A stretch of DNA of 64,000 bases, from positions 7,596,570 to 7,660,569 of the forward strand of contig OX387602.1 in assembly GCA_947568835.1 (NCBI GenBank). The letters run 5' to 3'. This document shows, one piece after another, positions 28,101-39,541 of this stretch (its first letter is position 1; each line of letters begins with the position of its first letter). The position numbers were made by a program, and so were the translations under genes. Source of the stretch: Protonemura montana (Eukaryota > Arthropoda > Insecta > Plecoptera > Nemouridae). The notes below the pieces were generated by a model. It saw only the letters and a list, made by a program, of their open reading frames with translations, was not told the origin of the DNA and searched no databases.

Positions 28101-30681
28101 AACATCGTGGGCCCAGTCAGCCCAAACCTTTTCGTCTAACTTGAGCAAGACCTAGAAGACCTAGAAGTTTCTACCAGCTTACAGCTCTTGAATCATTTGT
28201 TATTTTCTTTCCTAAAGACAATCAAGAAAATGCTTTGTACGGTCTCGAAATAAGTTGCGGTCTTGAAGAGGCATAGAGATACCCGAACAAAACAAGAAGC
28301 TAGTCGTTAAAATTGCTTCTTTGTTCGACAATTTCGAGCCCTCCAGTGTTTTTAGAACATCGCTCGTTGTACCAATCAAAAGAACACCATTAATTAAGTT
28401 TGGCAGATTAAAACAAAAAGTTGTCGCAAAAATGGCTCGCCGTGCAGAGGCTATACGTTTGCCGTCAAAATTTTTCTTCCATGCTATAGCGCTTTCCTGA
28501 TAAGCATGGTATGCCATGTTTTGCCATTAATTTGAAAAGGGATCAATCAAGCGTAAGCTCGGTTTTATTTACCTACGGTACGGGAGGGTTTATATTTTGA
28601 AGAAAAAGCTATCGTACATTTATATTTCTCAAGGTCAAACAGTGTATGCACAAAATGGCAAAGTATCCCGTATACTTCATTTTGTCGCCAAACATTGTCG
28701 TGCGATATGACTTTGCCTGTTATAAGAAACCCAACCAATATCTTGGGGCATTTATATGAAAACCTTCCACGAAAGCTGCTTCCAGCATACAGGGTCACAT
28801 AAATAAAGGATTTACTAATTTCAGGCCTGGCTTGAAAAATTCAGGACTTTTGTAAGGAGCTAGACCTCAAGGATTTTACGTGCATCCAGCCACGCGCATT
28901 GCATAATTCAATACACGTTACCTATAAATAGAGTATCCAGCCGGTAAAATTTGTAATTGGACTTGCCAGTGCGAATAATATATTTTTCAAACAGCGAAAA
29001 ACATGTACCAATAGGCTACTTTTTCATTTCAAATTAATGAGGGTGGGATTCGTATTATTTTTTTAATATAACGCTAGAAAATTAATTATCTGGTGGATTT
29101 AGAGTACGCCAGTCTGCATGAAAACGACCTGACGAAGGACTCCATTTGCAGATGCACGCGAAATTAAATGGCATGCAGATTAGAAGCTTGATACGTGGCG
29201 TAATGTATTCCATCACTACTACATAAATACATTCCCTTGAAAGTCTCATGATACGTGCCACACATAAGCCATTATCTCTGGCTCTGCAGAAACTAGAAGA
29301 ACAATTCAAATCCCACCCAGTCTTCGCCCTTACCATTCAAGAAAACTTAGTTTGAGATTTCTTGAACCCAGCGCGGTGCAAAGAGAGCATGCCAGCATTT
29401 ATTATGCGTGAAATAATATAAATTTATATATTATTATGACTTTGTTTATAGTAAGTCTGCTTAGTGTGCTTTTCCAGAGTAGAAAATGAAATGCTACATT
29501 GATGAGGTACAAAGAACTTTATGCCGCTTGGTGTTTGTAGGTAGCTTTATGTTTGTTTTATATTCTGTCTAAACAACCTCTATTCTGTCTTCATTTCCCC
29601 TATTTTAATTCAGAAAACTGAAGAATATGCACTACCTAAAGTTTGTTTTCACACAGCCTCCGGCGATATTGTGTGATAAGAACGTTCTCTTCGCGTGGGA
29701 GCTTGTTATTCTTACACGCAATTAGCTGATGTAATGTCAAAATGTCTGCTTTAGATGAAAGTTCTTAATTAAATGAGGGTGTTGTCACATTTTCGCGCTG
29801 CCGTTCATCCCCAAGCGTACATGTTCTTTCCGAAAACTTAAAATATGCTAAAAAGCTTGATCCCAAGCGGGAAATTGCGCGACTTGAACAGAATAAATTC
29901 ATTGGAAAGTTTCCTCGTGCCGTTGTATTATCTTTGCAGTGGCAATTTTACGGAAAAATTAGTTCCAATAGTAGGTACAAGCTTTCATGCAGAGAAAAGT
30001 TTCTCCATGAGTTTGAGGCCATTGTCTTTCACGGTATTATTGTGTTGTCAAAATAATATTAAATTAATTGCCCCCTTTTAGTTCTCAAATTTCACGTCAA
30101 AAAAGATTTTCTGTCAACAAAGCTAAATAAACCAGCTTCTTCACTCAGGCCCAAGAGCTAAGAGATTTTCTTTTATGCCTCCTCTACTCCTGACGGCAGT
30201 TTCTCTTGATAAAAGCATCTAGAGAGTAAAGAAGCGACCTTCCTCCTCAGACCCGGCTCATTAGCAGCAAGTCACAATGCCCGACGCCAGGAAGCATCAA
30301 AACAGTCTCAATTTCCACACGAATCGGTATCTCTCCAAATTAGTTTCCCTCGAAAATACACAGAGCATTTTTTTTTGTTCTCAATCAAATTTCGCCAAAA
30401 AAACGTCTTTCTATAATCCTATGGGACGTTTTTTGCAAACCTTGTAAATGTATCAGACATGCCTACTATAATACTTGCAAAAAAAATCGTATTCCCGAAT
30501 TTCTCAAAACCCATTACTACAAAAATTAACCAAAAAAATCACATGGCCAGCATTCATCAAGTAACAAAACGTCACTTACAGCTCTTGATGTGGCAGTTGA
30601 CGGGCCGACCGCCAGGATCGCAGCAATGACGAAGAGCGTCGCGACGCTGGCGTCGGAACCAGAGGAGCGTCGGAATGTCAT
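1..30681 (-). CDS. Secreted C-type lectin domain protein with Ser/Thr-rich region (3' end outside window)
   Basis: Six exons in transcript order: 30681-30580, 16009-15880, 9951-9837, 9411-9251, 1871-1723, 1105-1 (continues past the edge). All junctions are GT-AG and phases agree (0, 1, 2, 1, 0), giving 587 residues so far. Residues 1-34 form a signal peptide with hydrophobic core VATLFVIAAILAV. Residues 48-168 form one C-type lectin fold: C68, the WIGL core at 101-104, C140, C156 and C166 give the two standard disulfides (C68-C166, C140-C156). Residues 170-230 hold four more cysteines (180, 205, 215, 230). From about 220 on the chain is Ser/Thr-rich and acidic, mucin-like, with a 17-serine run and N-glycosylation sequons. 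The sugar/calcium motifs (EPN or QPD, WND) are absent, so carbohydrate binding is doubtful. Role inferred: extracellular or cuticle/matrix protein. Cuticular lectin-like proteins such as insect Schlaff are one comparison to try; I could not establish orthology. A further small exon in the long first intron cannot be excluded. Confidence 0.85.
905..955 (-). repeat. (AGC)17 triplet repeat coding poly-serine
   Basis: Seventeen uninterrupted GCT units on the plus strand read as 17 AGC serine codons on the minus strand, residues about 270-286 of the CTLD protein. It is flanked by further mixed AGC/AGT/TCC serines, so the pure run is probably an expanded part of an older serine tract. Confidence 0.95.
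1106..1722 (-). other. CTLD protein intron 5
   Basis: Bounded by donor GTCAGT (minus strand, at 1722) and acceptor CAG (at 1106). No coding or RNA gene seen inside. Confidence 0.7.
1723..1871 (-). CDS. CTLD protein exon 5: cysteine module after the lectin domain
   Basis: Acceptor TTATCGCAG, donor GCG|GTCAGT. The incoming G from exon 4 plus TA makes valine, giving VPPWANQDGGC directly after the lectin domain. The exon carries three cysteines, including GGC, SDCG and IACKG. Another frame is open here, but only this one fits the phases on both sides and keeps regularly spaced cysteines. I do not recognise this module. Confidence 0.75.
2195..2266. repeat. AT / ATT microsatellite-like tract
   Basis: Nearly pure A/T with TAATAAT and ATTATT iterations, within intron 4 of the CTLD gene. 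Confidence 0.8.
3230..3596 (-). pseudogene. Protein-like stretch with a frame break, unidentified
   Basis: Read on the minus strand, an ATG frame starting MFPKRWYAPGPTVQDEEH runs from 3596 to 3411. It is then overlapped by a second frame containing LLSGLPGQVSGLENIVES that ends at 3230 (LMPINLLKA, stop). Both have balanced composition (many G, S, P, E, D), unlike the K/N/F/I-rich chance frames of the surrounding AT-rich intron. Together they read like one coding stretch broken by a single frameshift. No family is recognised. It may be a decayed retrocopy or transposon fragment, or chance. Confidence 0.3.
7971..8003. repeat. 7-bp tandem repeat (GCAACTC)
   Basis: Four to five head-to-tail copies of GCAACTC, one with an A in place of the first G, in intron 4 of the CTLD gene. 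Confidence 0.85.
9251..9411 (-). CDS. CTLD protein exon 4: C-terminal half of lectin domain
   Basis: Acceptor GCTCTGCAG, donor CCCG|GTAAGT. It encodes GGYWQEQIPKSSTPLC, then FRWHSLNCGG and VASFICEMP, i.e. cysteines 140, 156 and 166 and the closing 'ASFICE' strand typical of C-type lectin folds. Where sugar-binding members have an EPN/QPD tripeptide and WND, this exon has EQIP and WHS. Confidence 0.9.
9412..9836 (-). other. CTLD protein intron 3
   Basis: 425 bp between donor GTGAGT (minus strand at 9836) and the exon 4 acceptor. Nothing else recognised. Confidence 0.75.
9837..9951 (-). CDS. CTLD protein exon 3: lectin core with WIGL
   Basis: Acceptor CTCTTTTCAG, donor TGGAC|GTGAGT. It encodes the helix-2 region (ATRAYLKELD) and the hydrophobic core NNVWIGLKK, the most conserved signature of C-type lectin folds. 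Phase 1 in, phase 2 out, matching both neighbours. Confidence 0.9.
9952..15879 (-). other. CTLD protein intron 2 (5.9 kb)
   Basis: No gene recognised. It contains a 20-base G run (10432-10451), a GC-richer block around 15120-15250 with no recognisable protein, and a 9-bp-arm imperfect hairpin (GGTGGACTA at 15003, complement at 15032). Confidence 0.6.
10432..10451. repeat. Poly-G tract (20 G)
   Basis: Uninterrupted run of 20 guanines. The exact length may be unreliable because such homopolymers are hard to sequence. Confidence 0.9.
15880..16009 (-). CDS. CTLD protein exon 2: start of lectin domain
   Basis: Acceptor TTTGACAG, donor ACCG|GTAAGT. Phase 0 joins the signal-peptide exon. It encodes VNISSTWFLP with an NIS glycosylation sequon. 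RDRITWFEADAVC follows, the first lectin helix and cysteine (C68), then HHANLVT. Confidence 0.9.
18368..18428 (+). repeat. Dispersed repeat, copy 1
   Basis: Aligns without gaps to 22475-22535, about 48 of 61 positions identical by eye, sharing AGATTCAAC, AGATGCT and CTGACAGAGC. Both copies are followed 60-90 bp later by TGTCACCGAAA, so the repeat probably extends further with gaps. Confidence 0.65.
22475..22535 (+). repeat. Dispersed repeat, copy 2
   Basis: Partner of 18368-18428, same orientation. Differences outside a short variable block are mostly transitions, as expected for an old interspersed element. Family not identified. Confidence 0.65.
30580..30681 (-). CDS. CTLD protein exon 1: signal peptide
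   Basis: 34 codons starting MTFRRSSGSD, with hydrophobic core VATLFVIAAILAV and small residues before TSRA. Donor GAGCT|GTAAGT. An in-frame ATG at 30774 would add a charged 31-residue leader and bury the signal peptide, so 30681 is preferred. The exon is linked to exon 2 by matching phase and by needing a signal peptide, across a long intron, so the join is good but not certain. Confidence 0.7.
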
Positions 30682-30960
30682 GTCGACGTCGCGTCCGCCT
30701 CGACGCTGTGTTCGTTCTGCTCTGCGGTCTTTCGACGAGAGGGCGCCTCGACGGGCAACTTGAATGCTTGACAATGCGACGCCTAGCCGCCGACGGCGCC
30801 AGGCGCCGGGCGTCGGTAGCTAACGACAGATCGATATCGACGCCTCGCGCCGCCTACCTTGGACGCGACGCGCATACCGACGCCAGGATAATAAGACGTG
30901 ATCGCCTCCGTTTTTTACTTCCGTAGCCGCCGCCAGGCGAGGTGACGGAAATTATCTATA
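30585..30960 (-). promoter_or_regulatory. CpG-rich segment around the CTLD gene start
   Basis: Strikingly CG-dense compared with the AT-rich surroundings (many CGCC, CGACGC and GGCGCC strings), covering exon 1 and about 280 bp upstream. Consistent with a promoter and 5' leader. No clear TATA box or initiator was identified. Confidence 0.4.
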
Positions 30961-31700
30961 CCTAGGGGTATATTGCGGACTTTGCGTAGCTCGGGGTAAA
31001 CCGTGCTAGATTTTTCATCGGATGGAAATTAGATTGATCGTTAGCGTTTAGCAGAGATAGGAGAAGAAATTTAATTTAGCTTGTTAACTAACTGAGTCAT
31101 TCTAGCCGAGTTAAATGATGCTTATTACTCTTGGAGCTTTATTTCAAAACTTGGTTGCAATTAAATGAGTGTGGATTACATCAAATTAATGACGTTATTT
31201 ACATAGAAGTTTCATTCGTAATTAAAACGCCAAAGCCATCTACTTTCATAAGTATTCCAGACTACGATGAACACTGTTAAATATCAACTTGCTAATTTTT
31301 TTCTTCGTATTTACTTTGGACGACTTATTTAGAACAATCATATTCGCAACGCAATTAACACTAACCACGTTCAGCGAGTTCGGTCCACGCGTTCGCTTCT
31401 GTATAATAGGTCCAAGTTAATCATAATCCACTTATAAGGGTTATCAGAATGTAAGCCTCCAGGATAATGAAAGGCGATACTCGGCATTGGAACTGTCTCT
31501 GGGAGTTGCTCCGGTTCACCACCAGTCTTCGTTGACACGCGCTAAGAAGCCACACAGGGGCACGTGAATTCAATCATCCAATCACAATTACTCGTGCCCA
31601 CAGCCACAGTGGAATAGTAGCACTACTTTATACCAGCTGGCTGTTTTAGAGAGCCGAGGCCAGGCGCTAGGTTCACTGGGCGGAGGGATACGAGGATCAA

Positions 31701-31790
31701 ATGGCAGACCTTGTGCACACTGTCGCAATGTTTATCTTCCTGTGTTGTGTAGCGCTACCAACGACACTCAGCCAGCTTAATGGAGTTTAA
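31701..31790 (+). CDS. Candidate 29-residue signal-peptide-like ORF
   Basis: The frame starts MADLVHTVAMFIFLCCVALP and ends NGV-stop: short polar start, hydrophobic core and small polar end, as in a signal peptide. A TATA-like TTATACC lies about 70 bp upstream. There is no good splice donor before the stop, so it is either a tiny peptide, a mis-read first exon or chance. Confidence 0.2.
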   Translation: MADLVHTVAMFIFLCCVALPTTLSQLNGV

Positions 31791-32399
31791 TTAAACCGGG
31801 TCGCAGCGCTGGGATGGGTTTACCGGCTGCCAAGGTGCGCGTCGGCGTTTATTCAGACGAAATGCTACCTTGAGTGTAGAATTTGCTCGAGAGATAATAT
31901 GATATCTTGCATTTGTAATCAAATCTCGTTCAATTTCAAGTTTGTGAAAGTCTGAAGGCGGATAATCTATTCGACAGATGTTAAAAATGCTAATTTTACA
32001 CCAGTTTATCACTGATTATCATTTGTGTTTCTTTTCTTCTGAAAATTCAATTTTTATTGATTACCGGTGAAACTTCATGAAGGACTAAAGAGAAAAAATG
32101 CACCCTTTTAAATGCACTTTACAAGAAAATGTATATTAAAAAAAAACATTACAGCTACATATTAAAATCTGCCAGTAAAAAAAAAATACTTTTATCAATT
32201 TTCTATAAAATAATCCCCATTCTCCCGGAAAGCCGAAGTACGGTTTTTTGGCTTTTACAATCGCTAAAATATAGAAGCTCTGCAATCAAATTCGAACGCG
32301 CTTTTGCTCTTTTCAGAGTTTCCACTACATTAAATTTAAATACTGAGCAGAAAGCTTCGATAAGAAGACAAAACAACTGATTTGGGTCAATCCCCCGTC

Positions 32400-32534
32400 A
32401 TGAAGTGTGCTACGAGAACAAAGGGTTGTCCTAGATTCGTCTTGTTTTTTCTGCTGCTATGCGGCGTGGGTTTCCTGTCAATTTCACTGCGAGCCCCGGC
32501 GCCAGGAAGGCACCCGACAGGAGCTGGGTGTTAA
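32400..32534 (+). CDS. Candidate signal-anchor exon or short ORF (44 residues)
   Basis: The frame starts MKCATRTKGCPR, followed by the hydrophobic FVLFFLLLCGVGFLSISL, then proline-rich LRAPAPGRHP: a basic start, one membrane span and a flexible stem, the pattern of type II Golgi enzymes. A plausible donor (GGGT|GTTAAG) sits at 32530, just before the stop. The codons are GC-richer than the flanks. No downstream exon was found, so this is a lead only. Confidence 0.25.
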   Translation: MKCATRTKGCPRFVLFFLLLCGVGFLSISLRAPAPGRHPTGAGC

Positions 32535-33205
32535 GGAGATTGTGTTTTTAAATTGAAACACGTTGTGCTGGAGGGTAGGTGATAGAAGCGTGTATGTTTA
32601 CGGTAGTACAATAACGTGCCTTGCAGTTCGATTTCAATGAATCGATGGATAGGTTTTATGGAGCGCCAACAACACCGCATGTTTGACACCAACTTACAAT
32701 AAAACCACGAACCATATAATTTCCTAGAAGGATGCAATAAATTTCATCCCCTGACTTCTATTATTACATTTTCTATGTGTTCTATCATCCCATAATACTA
32801 GGGTTGATCTATGTGATATGCACTTATCATATCTTACTTGGCAATTCTGAGAATTGATTGTTGTAGCGCCTACAGACATCAAAGTAGAGAATGTTTAGTA
32901 GCTCTTTCAAACTAGTTTCTTTTGTAATCAATGGGTGAGTTTACCTTTAGCAAAAATGAGCGCATACCTGAACTTTTCCCACGTTTTTGCAATGTATTAT
33001 TTACCTTGCGTGCTTTTATTCCTGTCTGCTGAGCAAGATAAGAATAAATAATTGTTATGCAATGCTGTCTCCGATCTCTCGTTTCATGGCGCCGTGCAAG
33101 GAGGCTGGAAACTCGCTCTTCCATGCGGGAGAATGACAGTCATGATCATGTAGGTTCGGAGAAAGTCTGTCAGGTGCTACCACAGTTTATGAGATCAAAG
33201 ACCAA

Positions 33206-33250
33206 GATTTGATTTTATTTGATTTTATTGGATTTGATTTGATTTGATTT
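33206..33250. repeat. GATTT / GATTTTATT tandem repeat
   Basis: Imperfect head-to-tail copies of GATTT, some expanded to GATTTTATT. Intergenic. Confidence 0.8.
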
Positions 33251-36200
33251 AAAATGAACGTTCAGCGGAATCAAATCACAATGAATGATCATGTTTCTAT
33301 GGACTGTAGGATTCAGTTCGAGCGTGAAATGTAAAACTCTTTCTCTCTCCTGGACTTATTTAGTTGAGACTTGCTGTTTTGCAAACGCGCTCATTTGTAA
33401 AATGGCCCATTTTTCCTGACCGAGTTTAGCATGCAGTGATCTAATAAGTTTTAGTCGCAAAATGTTATGGAAATCTGTTTTTTTTTTTTTTTTGGTATTT
33501 TATCGTTGTGGAAATAAACATCTTCGGGAATAAAACCAGAAGCAAGTTCATTACACCAATTCATCTTGTACCTAAAATTAGAACGGCCTGTTCTCGCCTC
33601 TCTGAATCCTCATTGTGCATGAAAATTCGACGCCAACATCGACATCATGCTTGAAACACTGCAGTGAGCCAACTGACTCCTGACTCAGTGGATGCCCGCG
33701 CCGCGCAAGATATAGATCGTGCAGGGGGAATAATAATCGAGTTGGCATGCGCCGAAAGTGTACGACCAAAGTAAACCGATAGCATAACTGGGGCTGATTC
33801 GACGCCGACGTCGCGACGTCGACTACACGCGCATGGGGCGTCCATTGCGGCGGCGTCGAGGTCCGTGTCGTAACCAGTGCTCTTCAGCTGTGTAGGTTGC
33901 CATCAGCTGAGCAGGGAACATGGCAATAAGTAGAACTTTTACCCAATATTACTTTGGTAATCATCACATAATTAACGGCTACAGAAGGTGTGGTGGGAGC
34001 AACGGGACAACGGATTCACAGGTTAATTCCTGATCGGTGAGTTATTTTAAACACATGTGTCAATGTTTGTGGGTTGGATTGGACTGGTGTTTCATGCACA
34101 GGTGGGAATACGAACAAAGAACATTCGTAATTTGGCTGCATGTCCTTTTTTTGTTTCTCACGAATCAAATCATGGGTGCGTCAGAATGACTCTTACTGAA
34201 CAGAATGAGTAAAATAAATGAAATTGATTGTTTTTGCGAATGATAGTGACATCAAATGTACAAAACAACATTAACATACAAAGAGACAAGATAAATTACG
34301 TAATTACCCTGTTTATGATAACAGAATCGTAACGTTTGCTACGTGCACCTAACACTTTAGTGAACAACATCAATTAGTCTAGTGCAATGACTAGAAATTG
34401 CCGATTAGTGCGCACCCTGAAAATGTTCCTAATTTTTATGATGCCATAGCGAACTAGGACAAAGCCACCGTTAGTAATATGCGTTTTGGAAATCCCCGTG
34501 GTACACGTTTCAGACAAAACGTTGCTGGGATGAGATTTTCCCCGGGAACAAAGCTGGAGAGTTTGAAGCAATATGGATTTATAAAATATAGGTACGATGC
34601 TGTGCGTTCAAAGCGAATGATTAATGGCGCTTGGAAATTGTGGTGACGGAATTGTTGAGAGTTGTTCAGTTTTACATGTTCAACTTGGTAGTAGAGTATG
34701 AAATGAATAAACATGTTGCTAGAACGTGTAACTTTACCTTCAGCTTTTAAATCAGAGCGTTTTGTTCCTCGTTCTACAAATCAACCCATTGAAGTGCCAG
34801 CGATCAATTATCTATTTATTGCTTGCCAACCCTGGAATTGGCGTTTTATCTGGACGTGAAGGACGTTCCACGATTAGTTCAGCTTATATCTATTTATAAA
34901 ATGTACCTCTTATTTTCTAGAAAACCAGAAAAATTCAAAGACTTCCGGACGTACATAAATTAGCAAAGAATCTGAAAAATTTCATTTGGCAGATAAAAAT
35001 TATGCAAATCCCAAGCGTCAAATCTGAATATTGTATTTGTACCTTGGTGGCTAGTTCACATGTAACCGGGTCAGCATTTGGAGATGAAATATGGGTCCGT
35101 GCATCGATCGACGGCAAGACGTGCCTTGGTTGGAGAGAGCGTCAAGGCAACCGAAGCTGATGGAGAGCTTGGTCACATCATCCCTGCCTGCGAGCTAATG
35201 GGGTGCACATTTCAACGAGCTGTGAACGAGCTTGCCTTGTGTCACAATTTAAGTAGCTACCTAACTACACGTATATGTCCATCGCGTTATTCAAACTTGG
35301 CTGGAGCTCAAAATGTTTCAATTCGTTTGAATTCTGATATATCTTTTATACGGGGTATTCGAAACTATGGCGGATTTTTTAAATAAATGTAGCCGCTGTG
35401 AAATAAAAATAACTTTATTTCGCATCTCGTTTGAAAGATAAAGAGCAAATCAATTCGTGCATCGTAAAACTTGGCATTGAACGCGATAAGTTTATTTGCT
35501 TTTGCTGTTTGCAAATCTAAACAGTTTTAGCAAGGTCTGGTATGTGGCCAAAATCATGCTGGTAGATGTTTCGCAGGTTGCCTCGGGAAACTGAATTTCC
35601 AGCTAGTCAGTTTGAAAGGAAAGCCAACGGCTTTTGTCTGTTTGCCGTCCAACATTTAAATTAGTTCCAAGTATATTTGGGTGGTTGAGATAGTTACAAA
35701 GTTCCACAAACTGTTGCTCGTGAAAATAAAGGTGTGATCTGTCAGTACACTTTTCAACCGTTATGAGATCTAGATTAGGTTTCGATCCATTCGTAAATGT
35801 ATAGATGCAAATTTCAAATGCTAACATTGACACGTTTCATTTTCCGTCCAATAGGATTCCAATTTCACTGGGAATTCGCTAATAAAGGCAAGCGGTGGTA
35901 ATGCGTTCGGAGCGGAGGGTTGATTTGCTAAATTCGATTGCAAACCATAGTGTGGGCTACGTAATCCTCGCACGCGGCTGAGAAAGGAGCTAAGTAATCC
36001 TGTTCAGGAACACACTTCTTATTTTTTTTTAAGAAAGAGAGCTTTCTGAACTTGCTCGGTGTATGGTTAAAAGAAGATTTTGCGCTCCACTCAGTTAAGC
36101 CGGCTTGGTATAAAAAACTTTCGCAGAATTCGTTGATGTAGGTAGCCAGTAGAAAATTCGGATGAAAAACTCGTATGCAATCATATACAAAAGAAAACGT

Positions 36201-39200
36201 AAAAATCTGTTTATATAAATTATACACCAAAGAAGATGTGTGTAAACTAATTTCGCAATTTTGCCGTTTAGTTTTCGCTGTGGTTCACGACAACGCAGCT
36301 CTCTGAACAGTTTGTTAGTCCCTAAGAAACTAAGTTTCTGACTAATTCATTACTGCCGGAGCCGGACTGGCAGTGGTCGATTCCTGTTCCCGGAAAGCGC
36401 TCTGATGTCCTACTGTGATTGCTCCCAGTTCGCAACTTTCAAATTGCACTGAAGAAGAGCATCCAAATCGATCTTGTTCGTGAGTCGTGACAGGGATGGA
36501 TTTTTCTTTTTATAACGCATTTCACCCGAAGCGCGGTCGGGAAAAAAAAAGATAAATTTAGGATTTCAATCTATCTTCGAAATACGTTTCTGCAAGACGC
36601 TTAAAACGTTGACTCGCCCATTCAATTACTCAACTGTAACTTCGATGTATGTTTTGCATACTCATGTTAAAGTGGCCGTATGCCACATGTTTCAGACGGT
36701 TTTTTTTTTCAAGCCTTACTGCTGCTGATGCTGTAAAGCTTCAGATCTAACACCCTTGGGTATCTTCCATCTTCAAAATGTACGCTCTGATGGATAGGTC
36801 GTGAGGAGAACTTTTCTTAATCTTACAGGTCTGAAGGTTGACTTACATCACGGTACATATTTCATGCAAAACACTTCGACAATGTTTGCGATGAACCGAT
36901 AAAGTCAATAATTCATTTCGGTGTTTGAAACGTAACTGTGGCAATTAACTGATGAAATTGGAGCCGAACGATTTTCTATACGTTTGCTGGTACTCGCACC
37001 TATAACGGGAAAGAAAAGCAACCTGTCGCATTTCGTTTAACTCCAAACATAACCCAAGTAAGACCGAAGATTATGGAAAACATTTCATTGTTTGTTTAAT
37101 ATTATCTTACTGCCATAGCGCTAATGTTAAAATTTCTTCGGAAAAAAAAGCCTTACCAGTAAAAATTAGGTTGCTCATAGGTGGAGTCACCGTCGGTTTA
37201 ATGTTAAGAAATTAATTTCGTTTAATCTCCATTAACCTCAACGGTTGATATTAATTGTAGAGAGTCATTATTAAGCTGACAATCATTGAATGTTCAATGA
37301 GACATCGAGCTACCGTTACCACTTGTTACCGGCCCGTTTGCTCAGTAGAAAGTGTAACATTAACTCTGAAGCTGGCTACCTATAAACTCAATGATATAAT
37401 TCTACATAATTCCAATTCAAATGATGTTGCTCGTTCCTGGAGTAGCTTTGGCATGAACCATTCGAAAAATTAGGCACTATTTCAAAAGGTTAAGCTAGGT
37501 TATGGTAGGTTAGAGGACGAAGGTTGCCGCGCTCAAGAAATACATTTTGGCAAGACGTTTTATAGCGTTAATTGGAACTCGTGTTGACTCCAAAGTGTAG
37601 CCGCATGATACACGTGTGTTGGCACACGAAACAGAATCGCTTCGCCCGAGAATTTTGCAGGGAATAAAAAAAAAAACGTGGGAAGCTCCACTGGCCTATT
37701 GCAAGATACACTTTATAGGTATTTGCTTTCTTAGAAAATTTGCCAAATTTGAGTGCTCATTATTTTGCAGAGATTTCATTATTGAGCAATCAAGAGGCGA
37801 TTTTGGTCTTTGGCTTGTGGCAAATTAACTGTTTTGTTCGGTACGTCCTACAAATTTACTTCATGGCAGAATTGGTAAATATTCTCCTGTCATTTTTGCA
37901 GCAAATACTTGCCAAAGTCACAAGCGCTTTGAAGTTTTCTGTCGCCGGACTTGAATAACGTTGATTTTAAATTACTTTCTGAGTTTTGCGCCAGAATTTG
38001 CAATCACAGAATTCTAACTGATTATTGCAGATCAACTTGTGTCAACCAACTAATTGCAAATTATAGTTCACCGGCTATGAGTTTTATCTTCAATCATTAC
38101 CATCTCGAGTGACATTTTATAAGATTACGTCATCGTCAAAAGATTGATGTTCTGAGTAAAAATTTTGAAGCGTTGTCGCTAATGGAGCAAAGCAATTATT
38201 TCTTACGTTTGACATTAGCTTATTTTGAAATTTTCTTGTGCGTAGTCTGATGTGATCAAATTTTTTTATTAGCTATGAGCCAAAGAACGCACATTTTGTG
38301 TAGGCGTGGAACATCACTGCTAAATATTCACATCGCATTTTATATGAAATCCTCAAAAACAAAAATCCCAATGATTTGATTCATTTTACGAGCGGATATT
38401 TCTCAACTTGAAAACGAACATGGCGGCCAGCTCTTCAAATACGTACCCATTCCATTGATAATTTCGACATGCAATCTAACCTTGTGTGTTGACCCAGTTA
38501 TCGCTTTTTTTTGTCGAAAAAGATGAAGTGGGTAGCCGGCCGATTCGACTCCAGATAACTCCAGATAACGATAGCAATATTAATGATATCAGTACAGATT
38601 TAATGGATTCTTTTTGTGCGGACTCTTTCGCCCTCTCGCGTCCTCTCCCCAAATAACACCAGCCAATTTTAGCATCATGTCAATTTAATTAACTCATTGC
38701 GTTCCTTTTCAGAATTTAATCTGCTTCACAAAAGCCTATGCCATCATGTGTGACCCATTCGCGTCGTAGTTGTCCAAAAACGGTTTTTCCCATTGGGTTA
38801 ATCATTCATTATCATATTTTATTATAGTCAGTAATTTCTCATTGTGTTCTTATTGCACCCAGACCAGTTGATTGGAATCGTTTTTACTGAGAAAAATGTA
38901 CTATTGCCGCCATAAAAGGGTGCGTGCACGTGATGTTTATTGCACGTGTGTGTTTAAGTTCTTTCACCCGGTTAAATGCGTGCACGATTCTCGGGCGCAG
39001 TCAACTAGCAACACGCACCATGAGCGTTACCATAAAATTCAATACGTGTGACATTTTTTTTCAAAACGGTCGCTGTCTGTACCTTCCTATGAAACCTCAT
39101 CACATTTTAGTTTGAACTCTATCAAATGTTAAATCTGTGGACTTAATTTTCAAGAAGAATAACTAAATGCTGCAGCGGCAATACTCTCTTGGATTAAGTT

Positions 39201-39499
39201 ACGTTCTCAATCATTTCGTCATCACACAAATATAAGTCGAAACCACGTGCCAACACTGGGTTGACTATTCTCCCTTCTAGGCTAGGTTAGGTTCATCATT
39301 ATCCTCATCATCATCCACCCATTCACCGACGCCATTAGACCAGTGACGCAGTGCTAGTTGTCAAAACATTTGAACAAGTTGAACACCACAAATCAATCTA
39401 CCAATCAATCAAAAGAAAGAAAAATACCACAAATCTATCAATAAACTCAAAGTTAGGGCCTAAAATTGTAGGGAAGTTCTCCGATCTCGATGATGAATG

Positions 39500-39541
39500 A
39501 TATATATATATACTATATTAATATATTATAATATATATACA
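39500..39541. repeat. AT microsatellite
   Basis: Almost pure alternating A/T (TATATATATA with minor interruptions). Confidence 0.85.

Larger units (their letters stand above)
16010..30579 (-). other. CTLD protein intron 1 (14.6 kb)
   Basis: Large first intron. It holds a diverged repeat pair (18368-18428 and 22475-22535), an 11-bp-arm stem-loop (24704-24714 with 24745-24755), a GC-richer block at about 23680-23880 and another less AT-rich island at about 25640-26330. No convincing exon seen on either strand. Large first introns often carry enhancers, but none is demonstrated here. Confidence 0.6.

Noticed and set aside
39280..39300. TAGGTTAGG strings resembling the insect telomere unit
   Set aside because: Only one or two units, not a TTAGG array.
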